From positions 848,702 through 912,701 of the forward strand of contig NZ_JAIOUB010000002.1 in the NCBI RefSeq assembly GCF_019931215.1: a DNA stretch of 64,000 nucleotides. Reading direction: 5' to 3'. The position numbers and the translations under genes are program-made. This stretch comes from Alcanivorax limicola (GTDB taxonomy: Bacteria > Pseudomonadota > Gammaproteobacteria > Pseudomonadales > Alcanivoracaceae). Below are positions 43,319 through 53,240 of the stretch, piece by piece. Below the pieces are notes generated by a model. It was not told where the DNA came from. It saw only the letters and a program-made list of their open reading frames with translations, and did no database searches. Position 1 is the first letter of the stretch, and every line of letters starts with the position of its first letter.

Positions 43319-44031
43319 AGTTTGATCCTCCCCTGTCTCGCGGTCGTTTGCTGAGGCGTTACAAGCGTTTCATGGCGGACATCATTGCCGAAGATGGCCG
43401 CATGCTGACCCTGCACTGCCCGAACACCGGTTCCATGAAGCACTGCACGCCGGATAACGCGCCGGTGCTGTTTTCCGACAGTGGCAATCCCAAACGCAAG
43501 TACCGACATACCTGGGAGGCGGTGCAGGTGGCCCATGGTCATTGGGCGGGCATCAACACCGGGCGCACCAATGCGCTGGTGGCGGAAGCTATCGCGGCGC
43601 AGCGTATCGACGGGCTCACCCCCGAGGGGTTACGCCGTGAAGTGACGTTCGGTGACAGTCGTTTTGATATCGCGCTGGGGGCAGACGCCCAGGCGCCTGA
43701 TACCTTTGTCGAGGTCAAGAACGTCACGCTTGGCGGTGGCGAGGATGAGCCGGATCACGGGCTGATTCGCTTTCCGGATGCGGTGACCCTGCGGGGGCAG
43801 AAGCATCTGCGCACGTTGATGGACGTTGTGGCGAGTGGGCGACGGGCGGTGCTGTTCTTCTGCGTGCAGCACACCGGCGCCCGGCAGGTGGCGCCCGCCG
43901 ACGACATCGACCCGGCCTATGGCCACCTGCTGCGCGAGGCGGTCAGTGCCGGGGTAGAGGTCATGGCCTGGCGCACCGCCATCAGTCCGGAGGCCTTCGT
44001 GCTCGACGCGCCGGTGCCGCTGGTGCTGTAG
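43315..44031 (+). CDS. sfsA: SfsA family protein
   Basis: A 238-residue protein of the SfsA family. PLSRGRLLRRYKRFMADI, LTLHCPNTGSMKHCTPD, RKYRHTWEAVQV and FVEVKNVTLG (about 128-137) are present. The last contains the ExK of its PD-(D/E)xK-type nuclease fold. FPDAVTLRGQKHLRTLMDVVASGRRAVLFF is conserved. Originally linked to maltose-gene expression in E. coli; the real activity is unsettled. It is coupled to the aminotransferase by an ATGA overlap. Confidence 0.93.
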   Translation: MKFDPPLSRGRLLRRYKRFMADIIAEDGRMLTLHCPNTGSMKHCTPDNAPVLFSDSGNPKRKYRHTWEAVQVAHGHWAGINTGRTNALVAEAIAAQRIDGLTPEGLRREVTFGDSRFDIALGADAQAPDTFVEVKNVTLGGGEDEPDHGLIRFPDAVTLRGQKHLRTLMDVVASGRRAVLFFCVQHTGARQVAPADDIDPAYGHLLREAVSAGVEVMAWRTAISPEAFVLDAPVPLVL

Positions 44032-44047
44032 GGCTTTCAGAGGTTCC

Positions 44048-44539
44048 TTAAAGCCAGCCGCGCTCCGCCAGGCTGACGTTGCCGTTCTGGCCCAGAATCA
44101 CGTGATCCAGTGTGCGCACATCCACCAGTGCCAGTGCATCGCGCAGGCGTGAGGTCATGCTGCGGTCGTTGGCGCTGGGTTCCGGATCGCCGGAGGGATG
44201 ATTGTGGGCCAGAATCACGGCACCGGCATTCAGCGCCAGTGCGCGCCGCGCCACCTCGCGAGGATGTACGGCGGTAAAGTTCAGGGTGCCCATAAACAGT
44301 ACCTCAAAGCCGATGACCCGATGTTTGTGGTCGAGAAACAGTGCGCCAAACATTTCCCGTTCTTCGTGACACAGCCGCATGCGCAGAAACGCAGTGGCGT
44401 CGTCGACACCATTGACGGCGGGGCGGGCGAGCAGGTCATCACAAAGCAGGTGGCTTGCGTATTCGATCAATTCTTTTTCGGTTACCGGGCGCAGGGTCTG
44501 GTGGCGCCCTTCGGCATCGCGCCGGAAGAGAGTGTGCAT
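44048..44539 (-). CDS. RadC-like JAB/MPN domain protein, short form
   Basis: A 163-residue protein; the ATG at 44539 follows AAGGAGC. The JAB zinc site is in ILAHNHPSGDPEPSANDR, with the Glu in the REMFGALFLDHKHRVIGFEVLFMG stretch. It lacks the helix-hairpin-helix N-terminus of chromosomal RadC (about 220 residues). Such short forms are typical of mobile elements and plasmids. It is convergent with sfsA. Its catalytic residues look intact, so a deubiquitinase-like or repair-linked hydrolase role is possible, not proven. Confidence 0.85.
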   Translation of the reverse strand: MHTLFRRDAEGRHQTLRPVTEKELIEYASHLLCDDLLARPAVNGVDDATAFLRMRLCHEEREMFGALFLDHKHRVIGFEVLFMGTLNFTAVHPREVARRALALNAGAVILAHNHPSGDPEPSANDRSMTSRLRDALALVDVRTLDHVILGQNGNVSLAERGWL

Positions 44540-44716
44540 AACAGCTCCTTGGTCGTTCCCCCCGATACGGCCAGCCCGTAACGGGTGCCAGGCGTCCCTG
44601 ATAGATCGCCGTGCCGGGCGTGCCGCTCTGTGACGGCTTGTGCAATGCCCGGGTACGGAGTGCCTGACCACAACTCTATTCTGCGGATGAAGCGGTGTTT
44701 GCGCAATATGCAAAAC

Positions 44717-44733
44717 GCCAATATTTAATTGGC
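44717..44733. repeat. 17-bp inverted repeat GCCAAT-N5-ATTGGC
   Basis: GCCAAT and ATTGGC are perfect inverse copies around ATTTA. It lies between the radC-like gene (178 bases upstream of its start) and the srkA end. It may be an operator or the 3' hairpin of srkA mRNA; no T run follows. Confidence 0.6.
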
Positions 44734-44762
44734 ACAAATCAACATGCGGCAATGAAGGGTGG

Positions 44763-45764
44763 TTAATAGATAGCCAGGTGAGGTTCGTTCAGCTCGGCCA
44801 TCTGCATGCGCAGATCGAGAATGCGCTCGCCCCAGTAGCGGGGGCTGTCGAACCAGGGGAAGGCGCGCGGGAAGGCGGGGTCGTCCCAGCGGCGTGCGAT
44901 CCAGGCGCTGAAGTGCAGCATGCGCAGGGTGCGCAGGGGTTCGATCAGGCGCAGCTCCGCCGGATTGAAGTCGCGGAATTCGCTGTAACCTTCGACAATT
45001 TCCGACAGTTGTTGTGTCTGCCGGTGGCGATCGCCGGAGAGCAGCATCCAGATGTCCTGCACGGCAGGTGCCATGCGCGCGTCGTCCAGGTCGATAAAGT
45101 GAGGCGCATTGTCACGCCAGAGCACGTTGCCGCTGTGGCAGTCTCCGTGCACACGGATCAGCTGGGCGTTGGTGACACTGTTGATCTGCGCGTCCACGGC
45201 TTGCAGCAGGTCGCGGGTCAGGCTGTCGTAGGCGGTTTTCAGTTCTGCGGGGACAAAGTGCTCGCTGACAAAGGCAACGGCGTCGTGGCCGAAATCCTGG
45301 CTGGTCAGGGTGGGTCGGTGTGCAAACGGGCGTATCGCCCCGACGTTATGCAAGCGCCCGAGGAAGCGGCCCATGATCAGCAGGTTGTCCAGATTGTCCA
45401 GCTCAGGGGCATGCCCGCCCTTGCGCGGGTACAGGCTGAAGCGGAAGGTGCCATGGGGATGCAGAAAGTGATGCAGAGTCTCGCCAGCGGCATTGCGCAG
45501 TGGCGCCACCACCGGCAATTCGTGCTCGGCCAGTGTCAGGCAGAGGTCGTGTTCTTCCTGAATCTGCGCATCGCTCCAGCGCCCGGGGCGATAGAATTTG
45601 GCGATGATCGGTGCTTCGCCTTCGATGCCGACCTGATAGACCCGGTTTTCGTAGCTGTTGAGGGCCAGCATGCGTCCGTCACTGAGCACGCCGGTACTCT
45701 CCACGGCATCCAGCAACAGATCCGGCGTCAGTGCCTCAAACGGATGTTGCGTGTGCTCTGTCAT
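44763..45764 (-). CDS. srkA: Stress response kinase A (YihE-type)
   Basis: A 333-residue kinase of the choline-kinase-like fold. SYENRVYQVGIEGEAPIIAKFYRPGRWSDAQIQEEHDL opens it, with the ATP-binding Lys in IAKFYRP. RVHGDCHSGNVLWRD is the catalytic HGD loop and IDLDDARMAPAVQDIWMLLSG the Mg-binding segment. SrkA protects E. coli from stress-induced death by counteracting MazF-type killing. It stands alone here, without dsbA. Confidence 0.93.
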   Translation of the reverse strand: MTEHTQHPFEALTPDLLLDAVESTGVLSDGRMLALNSYENRVYQVGIEGEAPIIAKFYRPGRWSDAQIQEEHDLCLTLAEHELPVVAPLRNAAGETLHHFLHPHGTFRFSLYPRKGGHAPELDNLDNLLIMGRFLGRLHNVGAIRPFAHRPTLTSQDFGHDAVAFVSEHFVPAELKTAYDSLTRDLLQAVDAQINSVTNAQLIRVHGDCHSGNVLWRDNAPHFIDLDDARMAPAVQDIWMLLSGDRHRQTQQLSEIVEGYSEFRDFNPAELRLIEPLRTLRMLHFSAWIARRWDDPAFPRAFPWFDSPRYWGERILDLRMQMAELNEPHLAIY

Positions 45765-45852
45765 CGGGCTGTCTCTTCATGGCGACGTGCTTGCGCAGGC
45801 CGACCAGTGTACGGCATCTGTCGCGCGGCGTGGCGCCTGATGAGCCATTGCG

Positions 45853-46185
45853 TCAGGTCGGTGGGTCTCGCAGTTCCACCCAGACCTCATCGCCGCGCAG
45901 TTCGTGGCGGATGGCGGCCAGCGGTTCGCCCTGGCAGGGGCCCGAGAGACACATGCCGGTTTCGATCTCGAACAGTGCGCCATGGTTGGCGCAGGTGATG
46001 AACTGGCGGTCCATGTCGAGAAAGTCATCCGGCATGAAATTCAGCTCGATGCCCAGGTGCGGGCACCAGTTGAGATAGGTGTAGAGCTGCCCGTCGCGCA
46101 TCACGGCGACGACGGACTTGGGGCCGAACTCGAAGCCCCGGGATTCACCCTCCGGGACGTCTTGCAGCGTGCAAAGAAAATGCAT
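45853..46185 (-). CDS. Rieske [2Fe-2S] ferredoxin-like protein
   Basis: A 110-residue protein with both Rieske boxes: NWCPHLGIELN (CxH) and TCANHGALFEIETGMC (CxxH). These hold a [2Fe-2S] cluster by two Cys and two His. No signal peptide is seen. The size fits small ferredoxins that feed electrons to hydroxylases or dioxygenases. It lies 22 bases after the adenosine kinase gene, so they are probably co-transcribed. Confidence 0.88.
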   Translation of the reverse strand: MHFLCTLQDVPEGESRGFEFGPKSVVAVMRDGQLYTYLNWCPHLGIELNFMPDDFLDMDRQFITCANHGALFEIETGMCLSGPCQGEPLAAIRHELRGDEVWVELRDPPT

Positions 46186-46207
46186 GAGGCTCTCTTAACT
46201 GTCCGAC

Positions 46208-47212
46208 TTACTGTCCGAGTACCTGACGGCGCACCGCCAGATGGGCTTCCGGTGTCAGGCGCGGGCCGAAATCGCTGACCACCTGCGCTGCCGCATGGCT
46301 GGCCAGGCGGCCGGCGGTGGCAAAGTCGTGCCCCTGAGTGATGCCGTACAGGAAGGCGCCGGCAAACATGTCGCCCGCGCCGTTGGTGTCCACGGCGGTC
46401 ACGGGTACGCCTGCGATGGTGTGCAGCGTCTCGCCGTCCCAGGCCAGTGCGCCGTCTGCGCCGCGCGTCATAACCACTTTATGGCTGTAGGTCTTGAGGG
46501 CAGCCAGTGCGGCGTCAGCGCTGTCGGTGTCGGTGAAATCCCGGGCTTCGTCTTCGTTGCAGAACAGCAGATCAACACCGTCGCCGATCATTTCGAGCAG
46601 GCCGTCCCGGAAGAAGCGCACCATGGCAGGGTCGGAGAAGGTCATCGCCACCTGAACACCGTGCTGGCGGGCGAGTTCGCGCAGACGAATGGTGGCGGCC
46701 CGGCCGCTGGGCGAGGTGACCAGGTAACCCTCGATATAGGCATAGCGGGACGCGCGCAGCGCGGCTTCATCGATATCGTCGCTGGACACGGTTTCGGAAA
46801 TGCCCAGGAAGGTGTTCATGGTGCGCTCGGCATCGCGGGTGACCATGACCAGACAGGTGCCGCTGACGCCCTCGGGCCGCGCGCCGGTCATGTTGGTGTC
46901 GACCCCGGCGGCGGTCAGCGCCTGCACGAACAGCTCGCCGGTGTCGTCATTGGCGACGCGGCAGGTATAAAAGGTGCTGCCGCCGAAATAGCGGGTGGCA
47001 ATAATGGTATTTGCCGCAGAGCCGCCGCAGGTCTGGCTGTGGGGGTCGGCCTGTTCGCGCAATGCGTCCAGTAACGCCATCTGACGTTCCTTGTCCACCA
47101 GCGTCATCATGCCCTTGCCGATATCCATGGTCTCGAGGAAGGCATCGCTGACTTCAATCTCGGTATCGACCAGGGCGTTGCCGATGGCGTAAACGTCATA
47201 CTGCTGGGTCAT
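46208..47212 (-). CDS. PfkB-family sugar kinase, adenosine kinase type
   Basis: A 334-residue kinase. AIGNALVDTEIEV begins the fold, QTCGGSAANTIIATRYFGG is the PfkB signature 1 region and VDTNGAGDMFAGAFLYG is signature 2, with the catalytic Asp in NGAGD. The overall pattern matches bacterial adenosine kinases of the 330-residue type. It would return adenosine to AMP. It is divergent from mrcB with 93 bases between starts. Confidence 0.88.
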   Translation of the reverse strand: MTQQYDVYAIGNALVDTEIEVSDAFLETMDIGKGMMTLVDKERQMALLDALREQADPHSQTCGGSAANTIIATRYFGGSTFYTCRVANDDTGELFVQALTAAGVDTNMTGARPEGVSGTCLVMVTRDAERTMNTFLGISETVSSDDIDEAALRASRYAYIEGYLVTSPSGRAATIRLRELARQHGVQVAMTFSDPAMVRFFRDGLLEMIGDGVDLLFCNEDEARDFTDTDSADAALAALKTYSHKVVMTRGADGALAWDGETLHTIAGVPVTAVDTNGAGDMFAGAFLYGITQGHDFATAGRLASHAAAQVVSDFGPRLTPEAHLAVRRQVLGQ

Positions 47213-47292
47213 GAACAGGGCTCCGAAGGGGGTAAAGGCGAACCATTATGGGGTTGCCGGTGTCTGTTGCCAAATCGCTGACGGAATTCATC

Positions 47293-47298
47293 TATACT
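47293..47298 (+). promoter_or_regulatory. -10 element for mrcB, very close to its start codon
   Basis: TATACT lies seven bases before the mrcB ATG at 47306. With the usual spacing the transcript would begin at or next to the start codon, making the mRNA leaderless. No matching -35 of good quality is seen at 17 bases; TTGCCA at 47267-47272 is 20 bases away. Confidence 0.4.
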
Positions 47299-47305
47299 GC
47301 GCGCC

Positions 47306-49594
47306 ATGCCAAAAAACGTATCGTCCTCATTTTTCTCCCGCGGGTTGCTGATCAAGGCGACCCTGGTTTTCCTGGTGCTACTGCTGGTCGGGCTCGCGTG
47401 GCTGGACGCGCTGGTCCGCAGTCGTTTCGACAGCCATCAGTGGCAGTTACCGGCGCGGGTCTATGCGCGTCCGGTGGAGCTGTACAACGGTCGGGTGCTG
47501 GATATGGCGCACATCGACCGGCTGGTGGCGCTCATGCGTTATCGCGAGGAAGCCGGGGCGAGCACACCAGGCTCGTGGGCGCGCGAAGGCAATACTGTGC
47601 TCCTGCACACGCGAGGATTTCGTGATAGTGACGGTGGCGAGCCACCCCGGCGTATCCGGTTGCGCATCAGCAATGGTCGCGTGGCCGGGCTGGCCAGCGC
47701 GGACGGCGCTGCGGTGCCGGTCGCGCGCCTGGAACCGATGCAGATCGGCAGTATTCATCCCGGCCACAGTCAGGACCGCATTCTGGTGCGGCTGGCGCAG
47801 ACACCGCCGGAGTTGGTGGAGATGTTGCTGGCGGTGGAAGACCGGCAATTTTATGAACACCATGGCATTTCGTTTCGTGGCCTGGCGCGGGCCACGCTAG
47901 CCAACCTGCGTGCAGGTGGGCTGCGCCAGGGCGGCAGCACGCTGACGCAGCAGTTGGTGAAAAATTTCTGGCTGACCCGGGACCGCACGCTCAGCCGCAA
48001 GCTGCTCGAAATCCCCATGGCGCTGCTGTTGGAACTGCACTACGAAAAGCCGCAGATTCTGGAAACCTATCTCAACGAGGTATATCTCGGCCAGGATGGT
48101 GCGCGTGCCATCCACGGCATGGGGCTGGCGGCGCAATTCTATTTCGGCCGTCCGCTGGAGGAACTTGAAGCGCATCACTACGCGTTGTTGGTGGGCATGC
48201 TCAAAGGCCCCGGGTTGTACGACCCGCGCCGCCGTCCGGAGCGGGCCAGGGCGCGCCGCGATCTGGTCTTGCGCGCCTCCCATGCGGAAGGCGTGATCAG
48301 CGAGGCGGCGCTTGAGCGCGCCCTGGCGCGGCCATTGGAGGTCGTGCCCCGGACCGGTGGTGCCCTGTATGCGTTCCCGGCGTTTATCGATCTGGTGCGG
48401 CGTCAGCTGGCGCGTGATTATCCGCCTGCCGTGCTCTCCAGTGACGGGTTGATCATTCATTCGACGCTGGACGTGCTGGCACAGCTGGCGGCAGAAGATG
48501 CGCTGGCCAAGGCGCTGGAAACCCGAGACCCGGGTGGCGCGAGTGCGCTGACCGGTGCGGTGGTCATGACGGCACCGGATCAGGGTGATGTGCTGGCTGT
48601 GGTGGGTGACCGCCGTGCCCGCAGTACAGGCTTCAACCGGGCGCTGGATGCGGTGCGGCCGATTGGCTCGCTGGCCAAGCCAGCGGTGGTGCAGGCGGCG
48701 CTGGAACAGCCACGGCGGTATCACCTGGCCCAGCACGTCATGGACGAGCCGTTTGAGGTGCCCTTGGCGCATGGCCAGGTCTGGGCACCGAAGAATTTTG
48801 ATGACAAGTCGCAGGGCGCGATTCCGATGCTGGACGCGCTGGCTCACTCCCGGAACCAGGGTATGGCGAGCCTGGGCATGGAGGTCGGGCTGGACAAGGT
48901 CATCGCGACCTTGCGGCGTCTGGGCGTGCAGCGGCGTATACCGGCCTATCCGAGTATTCTGCTGGGCAGCCTTGAGTTGAGTCCGTTTGAAGTGGCGGTC
49001 ATGTATCAGCCGCTGGCCACCGGCGGTTTTCGCACACCGCTGCGCAGCATTACTGATGTGCTGGACCTCGGCGGCGAGCCCATGGCGCGTTACCCTGTGT
49101 CGGCGGACCCGGTTCTGGATCAGGACGCGGCCTTCCTGACCCAATGGAGCATGATCCAGGTGATGCGCGAGGGTACCGGTCGCGGCCTGCTGGGCGTACT
49201 GCCGGCGGACATCGTGGTGGCGGGCAAGACCGGCACCAGCGACGGTTTCCGCGACGCCTGGTTTGCTGGCTTCAGCGGCAATCACCTGGCGGTAGTCTGG
49301 GTTGGCCGTGATGATAACCAGTCTGCCGGTGTTACTGGCAGCAATGCAGCACTGCCGATCTGGGGCCAGGTCATGGCGTCCGTGCCGCAGCGCAGCTTGC
49401 GCGAAACAGCGCCCCCGGGAGTCGAATGGGTGTGGATGGATGCAGACGGCGTGCGGACCAGCGGCGAAGGCTGCCGCGACGCACGGCGCTACCCGATGAT
49501 GACGGCCTCGATTCCGCAGGAGAGCACGTCCTGTGGCGAGCGCCGTGATAATGATGAAGGAGTACGAGGATGGTTCAGGCGCATGTTCAACTGA
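47306..49594 (+). CDS. mrcB: Penicillin-binding protein 1B (bifunctional)
   Basis: A 762-residue class A PBP. One membrane anchor at about 15-38 (ATLVFLVLLLVGLAWLDALV) precedes a UB2H-like domain. The glycosyltransferase domain has EDRQFYEHHGISFRG and GGSTLTQQLVKNFWL. The transpeptidase domain has GSLAKPAV (SxxK), SRNQ (SxN) and KTGTSDG. The tail lacks a long low-complexity extension. It polymerises and crosslinks peptidoglycan. The ATG has no ribosome binding site; see the promoter at 47293. It overlaps the following lipoprotein gene by 25 bases. Confidence 0.95.
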   Translation: MPKNVSSSFFSRGLLIKATLVFLVLLLVGLAWLDALVRSRFDSHQWQLPARVYARPVELYNGRVLDMAHIDRLVALMRYREEAGASTPGSWAREGNTVLLHTRGFRDSDGGEPPRRIRLRISNGRVAGLASADGAAVPVARLEPMQIGSIHPGHSQDRILVRLAQTPPELVEMLLAVEDRQFYEHHGISFRGLARATLANLRAGGLRQGGSTLTQQLVKNFWLTRDRTLSRKLLEIPMALLLELHYEKPQILETYLNEVYLGQDGARAIHGMGLAAQFYFGRPLEELEAHHYALLVGMLKGPGLYDPRRRPERARARRDLVLRASHAEGVISEAALERALARPLEVVPRTGGALYAFPAFIDLVRRQLARDYPPAVLSSDGLIIHSTLDVLAQLAAEDALAKALETRDPGGASALTGAVVMTAPDQGDVLAVVGDRRARSTGFNRALDAVRPIGSLAKPAVVQAALEQPRRYHLAQHVMDEPFEVPLAHGQVWAPKNFDDKSQGAIPMLDALAHSRNQGMASLGMEVGLDKVIATLRRLGVQRRIPAYPSILLGSLELSPFEVAVMYQPLATGGFRTPLRSITDVLDLGGEPMARYPVSADPVLDQDAAFLTQWSMIQVMREGTGRGLLGVLPADIVVAGKTGTSDGFRDAWFAGFSGNHLAVVWVGRDDNQSAGVTGSNAALPIWGQVMASVPQRSLRETAPPGVEWVWMDADGVRTSGEGCRDARRYPMMTASIPQESTSCGERRDNDEGVRGWFRRMFN

Positions 49595-50034
49595 TGCCGA
49601 TGCGCGCGGCGCTGGCCGGGCTGTTGCTGCTGCTTGGCGCGTGTAGCGTGCGGCCGGTCATGCCGCCGGAGCCGCTGCCGCCGGTGGAGGTGGCAGATAC
49701 GTCACCGGCGGCCAGTCTGCTGGCGGCGGCCGATAGCGCTCGCGCCCGCAATGAGTACAGTGCTGCGGGCCGCTATCTCGAGCGCGCCCTGTCCGTCAGT
49801 CAGAGCGGTGAAGCTACCGTGCTGTACCGCAAACTGGCTGAGCTGCGGCTGGAAGAAGACAAGCCGCGCGCCGCCGAGGGCCTGGCTTTGCGCGCCCTGC
49901 GCGAGGCGCCGGACCACCCGCAATGGCAGGCGGAGCTGTGGACGCTGGTGGCTGAAGCCCGCGATCGACAGGGCGACGAGGCCGGCCGGGATGCCGCGCG
50001 TGATAATGCAGAGCGATTACAGCAGGAGCCCTGA
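49570..50034 (+). CDS. TPR-like lipoprotein linked to mrcB
   Basis: A 154-residue protein. The ATG at 49570 has AAGGAG seven bases upstream; an ATG at 49594 overlapping the mrcB stop would give a shorter leader. Both yield a signal ending LLLLLGAC, so it is lipidated. Residues about 55-140 are helical pairs (LLAAADSARARNEYSAAGRYLERAL, KPRAAEGLALRALREAPDHPQWQ) typical of tetratricopeptide repeats. It may be an outer-membrane cofactor of PBP1B, like LpoB, but this is inferred from position. Confidence 0.82.
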   Translation: MVQAHVQLMPMRAALAGLLLLLGACSVRPVMPPEPLPPVEVADTSPAASLLAAADSARARNEYSAAGRYLERALSVSQSGEATVLYRKLAELRLEEDKPRAAEGLALRALREAPDHPQWQAELWTLVAEARDRQGDEAGRDAARDNAERLQQEP

Positions 50035-50432
50035 TGCGCCAGACACTCAACCCCGATAGCGTTTTCAACAGCCTGCAATACGGTTTCAGTCAGGCGATGG
50101 TCGTGCCGTCTGTCGGGCGGCGTGTGCTGCTCTCCGGCCAGGTGGGCGTGGACGCCGAAGAGCAGACCGTAACGGGCGGCCTGGCAGCACAGACGCGCGC
50201 CGCACTCGATAATGTCGCGCGGGTGCTTGCGGCTGCAGAAGGCACATTGGCGCATGTCATCATGCTGCGCATTTATATTGCCGAGGAAGCCAGCGAGGAA
50301 CAGGACGCCATCGCCGAGGCGCTGCGGGATTACTTCCCCGACAACCCGCCCCCCAGCTCCTGGGTCATCGTCAAGGGCCTGTCCCTGCCCGAATGGCTGA
50401 TCGAGATCGAGGCAGAGGCTTTGCTGCCCTGA
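50034..50432 (+). CDS. RidA/YjgF/YER057c family protein
   Basis: A 132-residue protein of the RidA superfamily: LLSGQVGVDAEEQTV, LAAQTRAALDNVARVLAAAEGTLAHVIMLRIYI and SSWVIVKGLSLPEWLIEIEAEAL. The arginine in MLRIYI matches the catalytic Arg of enamine deaminases. It starts on the last base of the lipoprotein stop (TGATG). It might act in reactive enamine/imine clean-up. Confidence 0.88.
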   Translation: MRQTLNPDSVFNSLQYGFSQAMVVPSVGRRVLLSGQVGVDAEEQTVTGGLAAQTRAALDNVARVLAAAEGTLAHVIMLRIYIAEEASEEQDAIAEALRDYFPDNPPPSSWVIVKGLSLPEWLIEIEAEALLP

Positions 50433-50455
50433 GCTGGGCCCGAGCCTGCGCCGGG

Positions 50456-51742
<1,287 letters not shown>

Positions 51743-51801
51743 TATCAGAACTCCAGAATTTCAGGGGCGGGGCGTGTATACGCCGGACACGCCAGAGGTG
51801 C

Positions 51802-52470
51802 TTATTGCGGAAAAAGCCGGTTGAACTGCTGCACGGCTGCCGTGATGTCACGAGCGCCAAACAATGCGTGGATTGCCGCCACGGCATGTGCCCCGGCATC
51901 AATCAATAGCGTCGCATTATCCGGATTCACCCCGCCAATGGCCACCACGGGTACGGGCAGGGATTGGCGCGCCTGATTCAGCACCTGGACGTCAGCACTC
52001 CGGGCATCCGGTTTGGTGCGTGATGCGAAAAAGCGCCCGAAGGCCACATAGTCTGCGCCATCGGCCACCGCCTTCTGTGCCAGTGCCAGATCGCCGTGGC
52101 AGGTGACACCGATAATGGCCTCGGGCCCGAGTTGTGCTCTGGCAGCAGCGACGGCGCCGTCCTGCTGGCCGATGTGCACGCCGGCTGCACCGCACCGGGC
52201 GGCCAGTGCCGGGTCATCATTGATCAGTAATGTGGCGCCATGCTGCGCACACAAGCGCTGCAGCGCCTGTGCCTGTTGCAGCCGTGTGTGGGCATCGGCG
52301 GTCTTGTTGCGATACTGCAGCAGGCGCAGGCCGGCGGCCAGCGCGACAGAGCAGGCGTCCAACAATGCATCACCGGGCGTCAGCAGCGGGTCAGTGATGC
52401 CGTACAGGCCGCGAATGGCGGACTGCGCGGCGCTGAGGCTGGAGATGGCACCCGTCATGGCATCAGTCAT
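51802..52470 (-). CDS. thiE: Thiamine-phosphate synthase
   Basis: A 222-residue TIM-barrel enzyme joining HMP-PP and the thiazole phosphate. LRLLQYRNKTADAHTRLQQA, LLINDDPALAARCGAAGVHIGQQDG, IIGVTCHGDL and ADYVAFGRFFASRTKPDA match the family, then VVAIGGVNPDN. A leading stretch of about 20 residues is not conserved. It overlaps thiD by eight bases. No thiamine riboswitch is seen upstream. Confidence 0.95.
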   Translation of the reverse strand: MTDAMTGAISSLSAAQSAIRGLYGITDPLLTPGDALLDACSVALAAGLRLLQYRNKTADAHTRLQQAQALQRLCAQHGATLLINDDPALAARCGAAGVHIGQQDGAVAAARAQLGPEAIIGVTCHGDLALAQKAVADGADYVAFGRFFASRTKPDARSADVQVLNQARQSLPVPVVAIGGVNPDNATLLIDAGAHAVAAIHALFGARDITAAVQQFNRLFPQ

Positions 52471-53230
52471 GTCGACGACGGTCCGGAATCAGTTGTCCCT
52501 GGCCGGCCTGCCAGGCATGGCGCAGGGCCTGATGCACATAAGCCTGGGCCTGCTCGACGGCCTGTTCCAGTGGCTGCCCGGCGGCCAGCAGTGCGGCGCA
52601 GGCCGAGGCCAGCGTGCAGCCGGAGCCGTGGTAGCTGCCTGGCAGGCGTGGCCAGGCCCACTGCTGCGCGCCCGTAGCGGTGTAAAGATGGTTGCGCACT
52701 TGCGGCGTATCGTCATGGGTGCCGGTAATCAGCACCGCTGGGCAACCGGCGTTGCACAGGGCTGTGCCGCAGGTGGCCAGATCCTCATTGCCTGCCAGCT
52801 TCTGCGCCTCTGGCAAATTCGGCGTCGCCAGCGTGGCCCGGGGAAGCAGTTCCCGCAGCATGGCATCGGGCACGGAATCCGCGGCCAGGCGACCACCAGC
52901 TTCGGCAGCCAGTACCGGGTCCAGCACCACCGGCACACCCGGCAGGCGGTCCAGCAGGTCGGCAATAAAATGAATGATGCCGGGGCTGCCGGTCATGCCG
53001 ATCTTTACGGCATCAAAGCGCATGTCGGCCAGCAGCGCCTCGGCCTGGCGCTGCAGCAGCTGCTCGGAGACCAGCTCGAAGCCCTGCACATTGCTGCTGT
53101 TCTGTACCGTCAGGCCGGTGATCAGGGTAGCCGCGAAGCCCCCCAGGCTGTGGATGGCTTCGATATCGGCATGAATGCCGGCGCCGCCCGAAGGGTCATG
53201 GCCGGCAATCACGAGCACGTTGGGTTTCAT
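52463..53230 (-). CDS. thiD: Hydroxymethylpyrimidine (phosphate) kinase
   Basis: A 255-residue kinase that phosphorylates HMP and HMP-P. VLVIAGHDPSGGAGIHADIEAI and GGFAATLITGLTVQNS at the N-terminus, FDAVKIGMTGSP, VVLDPVLAAEAGG, then GSYHGSGCTLASACAALLAAG with the catalytic Cys near the C-terminus. It is followed by overlapping thiE and lies 10 bases after hemJ, so a hemJ-thiD-thiE transcript is likely. Confidence 0.96.
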   Translation of the reverse strand: MKPNVLVIAGHDPSGGAGIHADIEAIHSLGGFAATLITGLTVQNSSNVQGFELVSEQLLQRQAEALLADMRFDAVKIGMTGSPGIIHFIADLLDRLPGVPVVLDPVLAAEAGGRLAADSVPDAMLRELLPRATLATPNLPEAQKLAGNEDLATCGTALCNAGCPAVLITGTHDDTPQVRNHLYTATGAQQWAWPRLPGSYHGSGCTLASACAALLAAGQPLEQAVEQAQAYVHQALRHAWQAGQGQLIPDRRRHD

Positions 53231-53240
53231 GGCAACGGCC

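Noticed and set aside
51743..51801. Thiamine riboswitch before thiE/thiD
   Set aside because: The gaps around thiD and thiE are too short and lack the conserved CUGAGA core.
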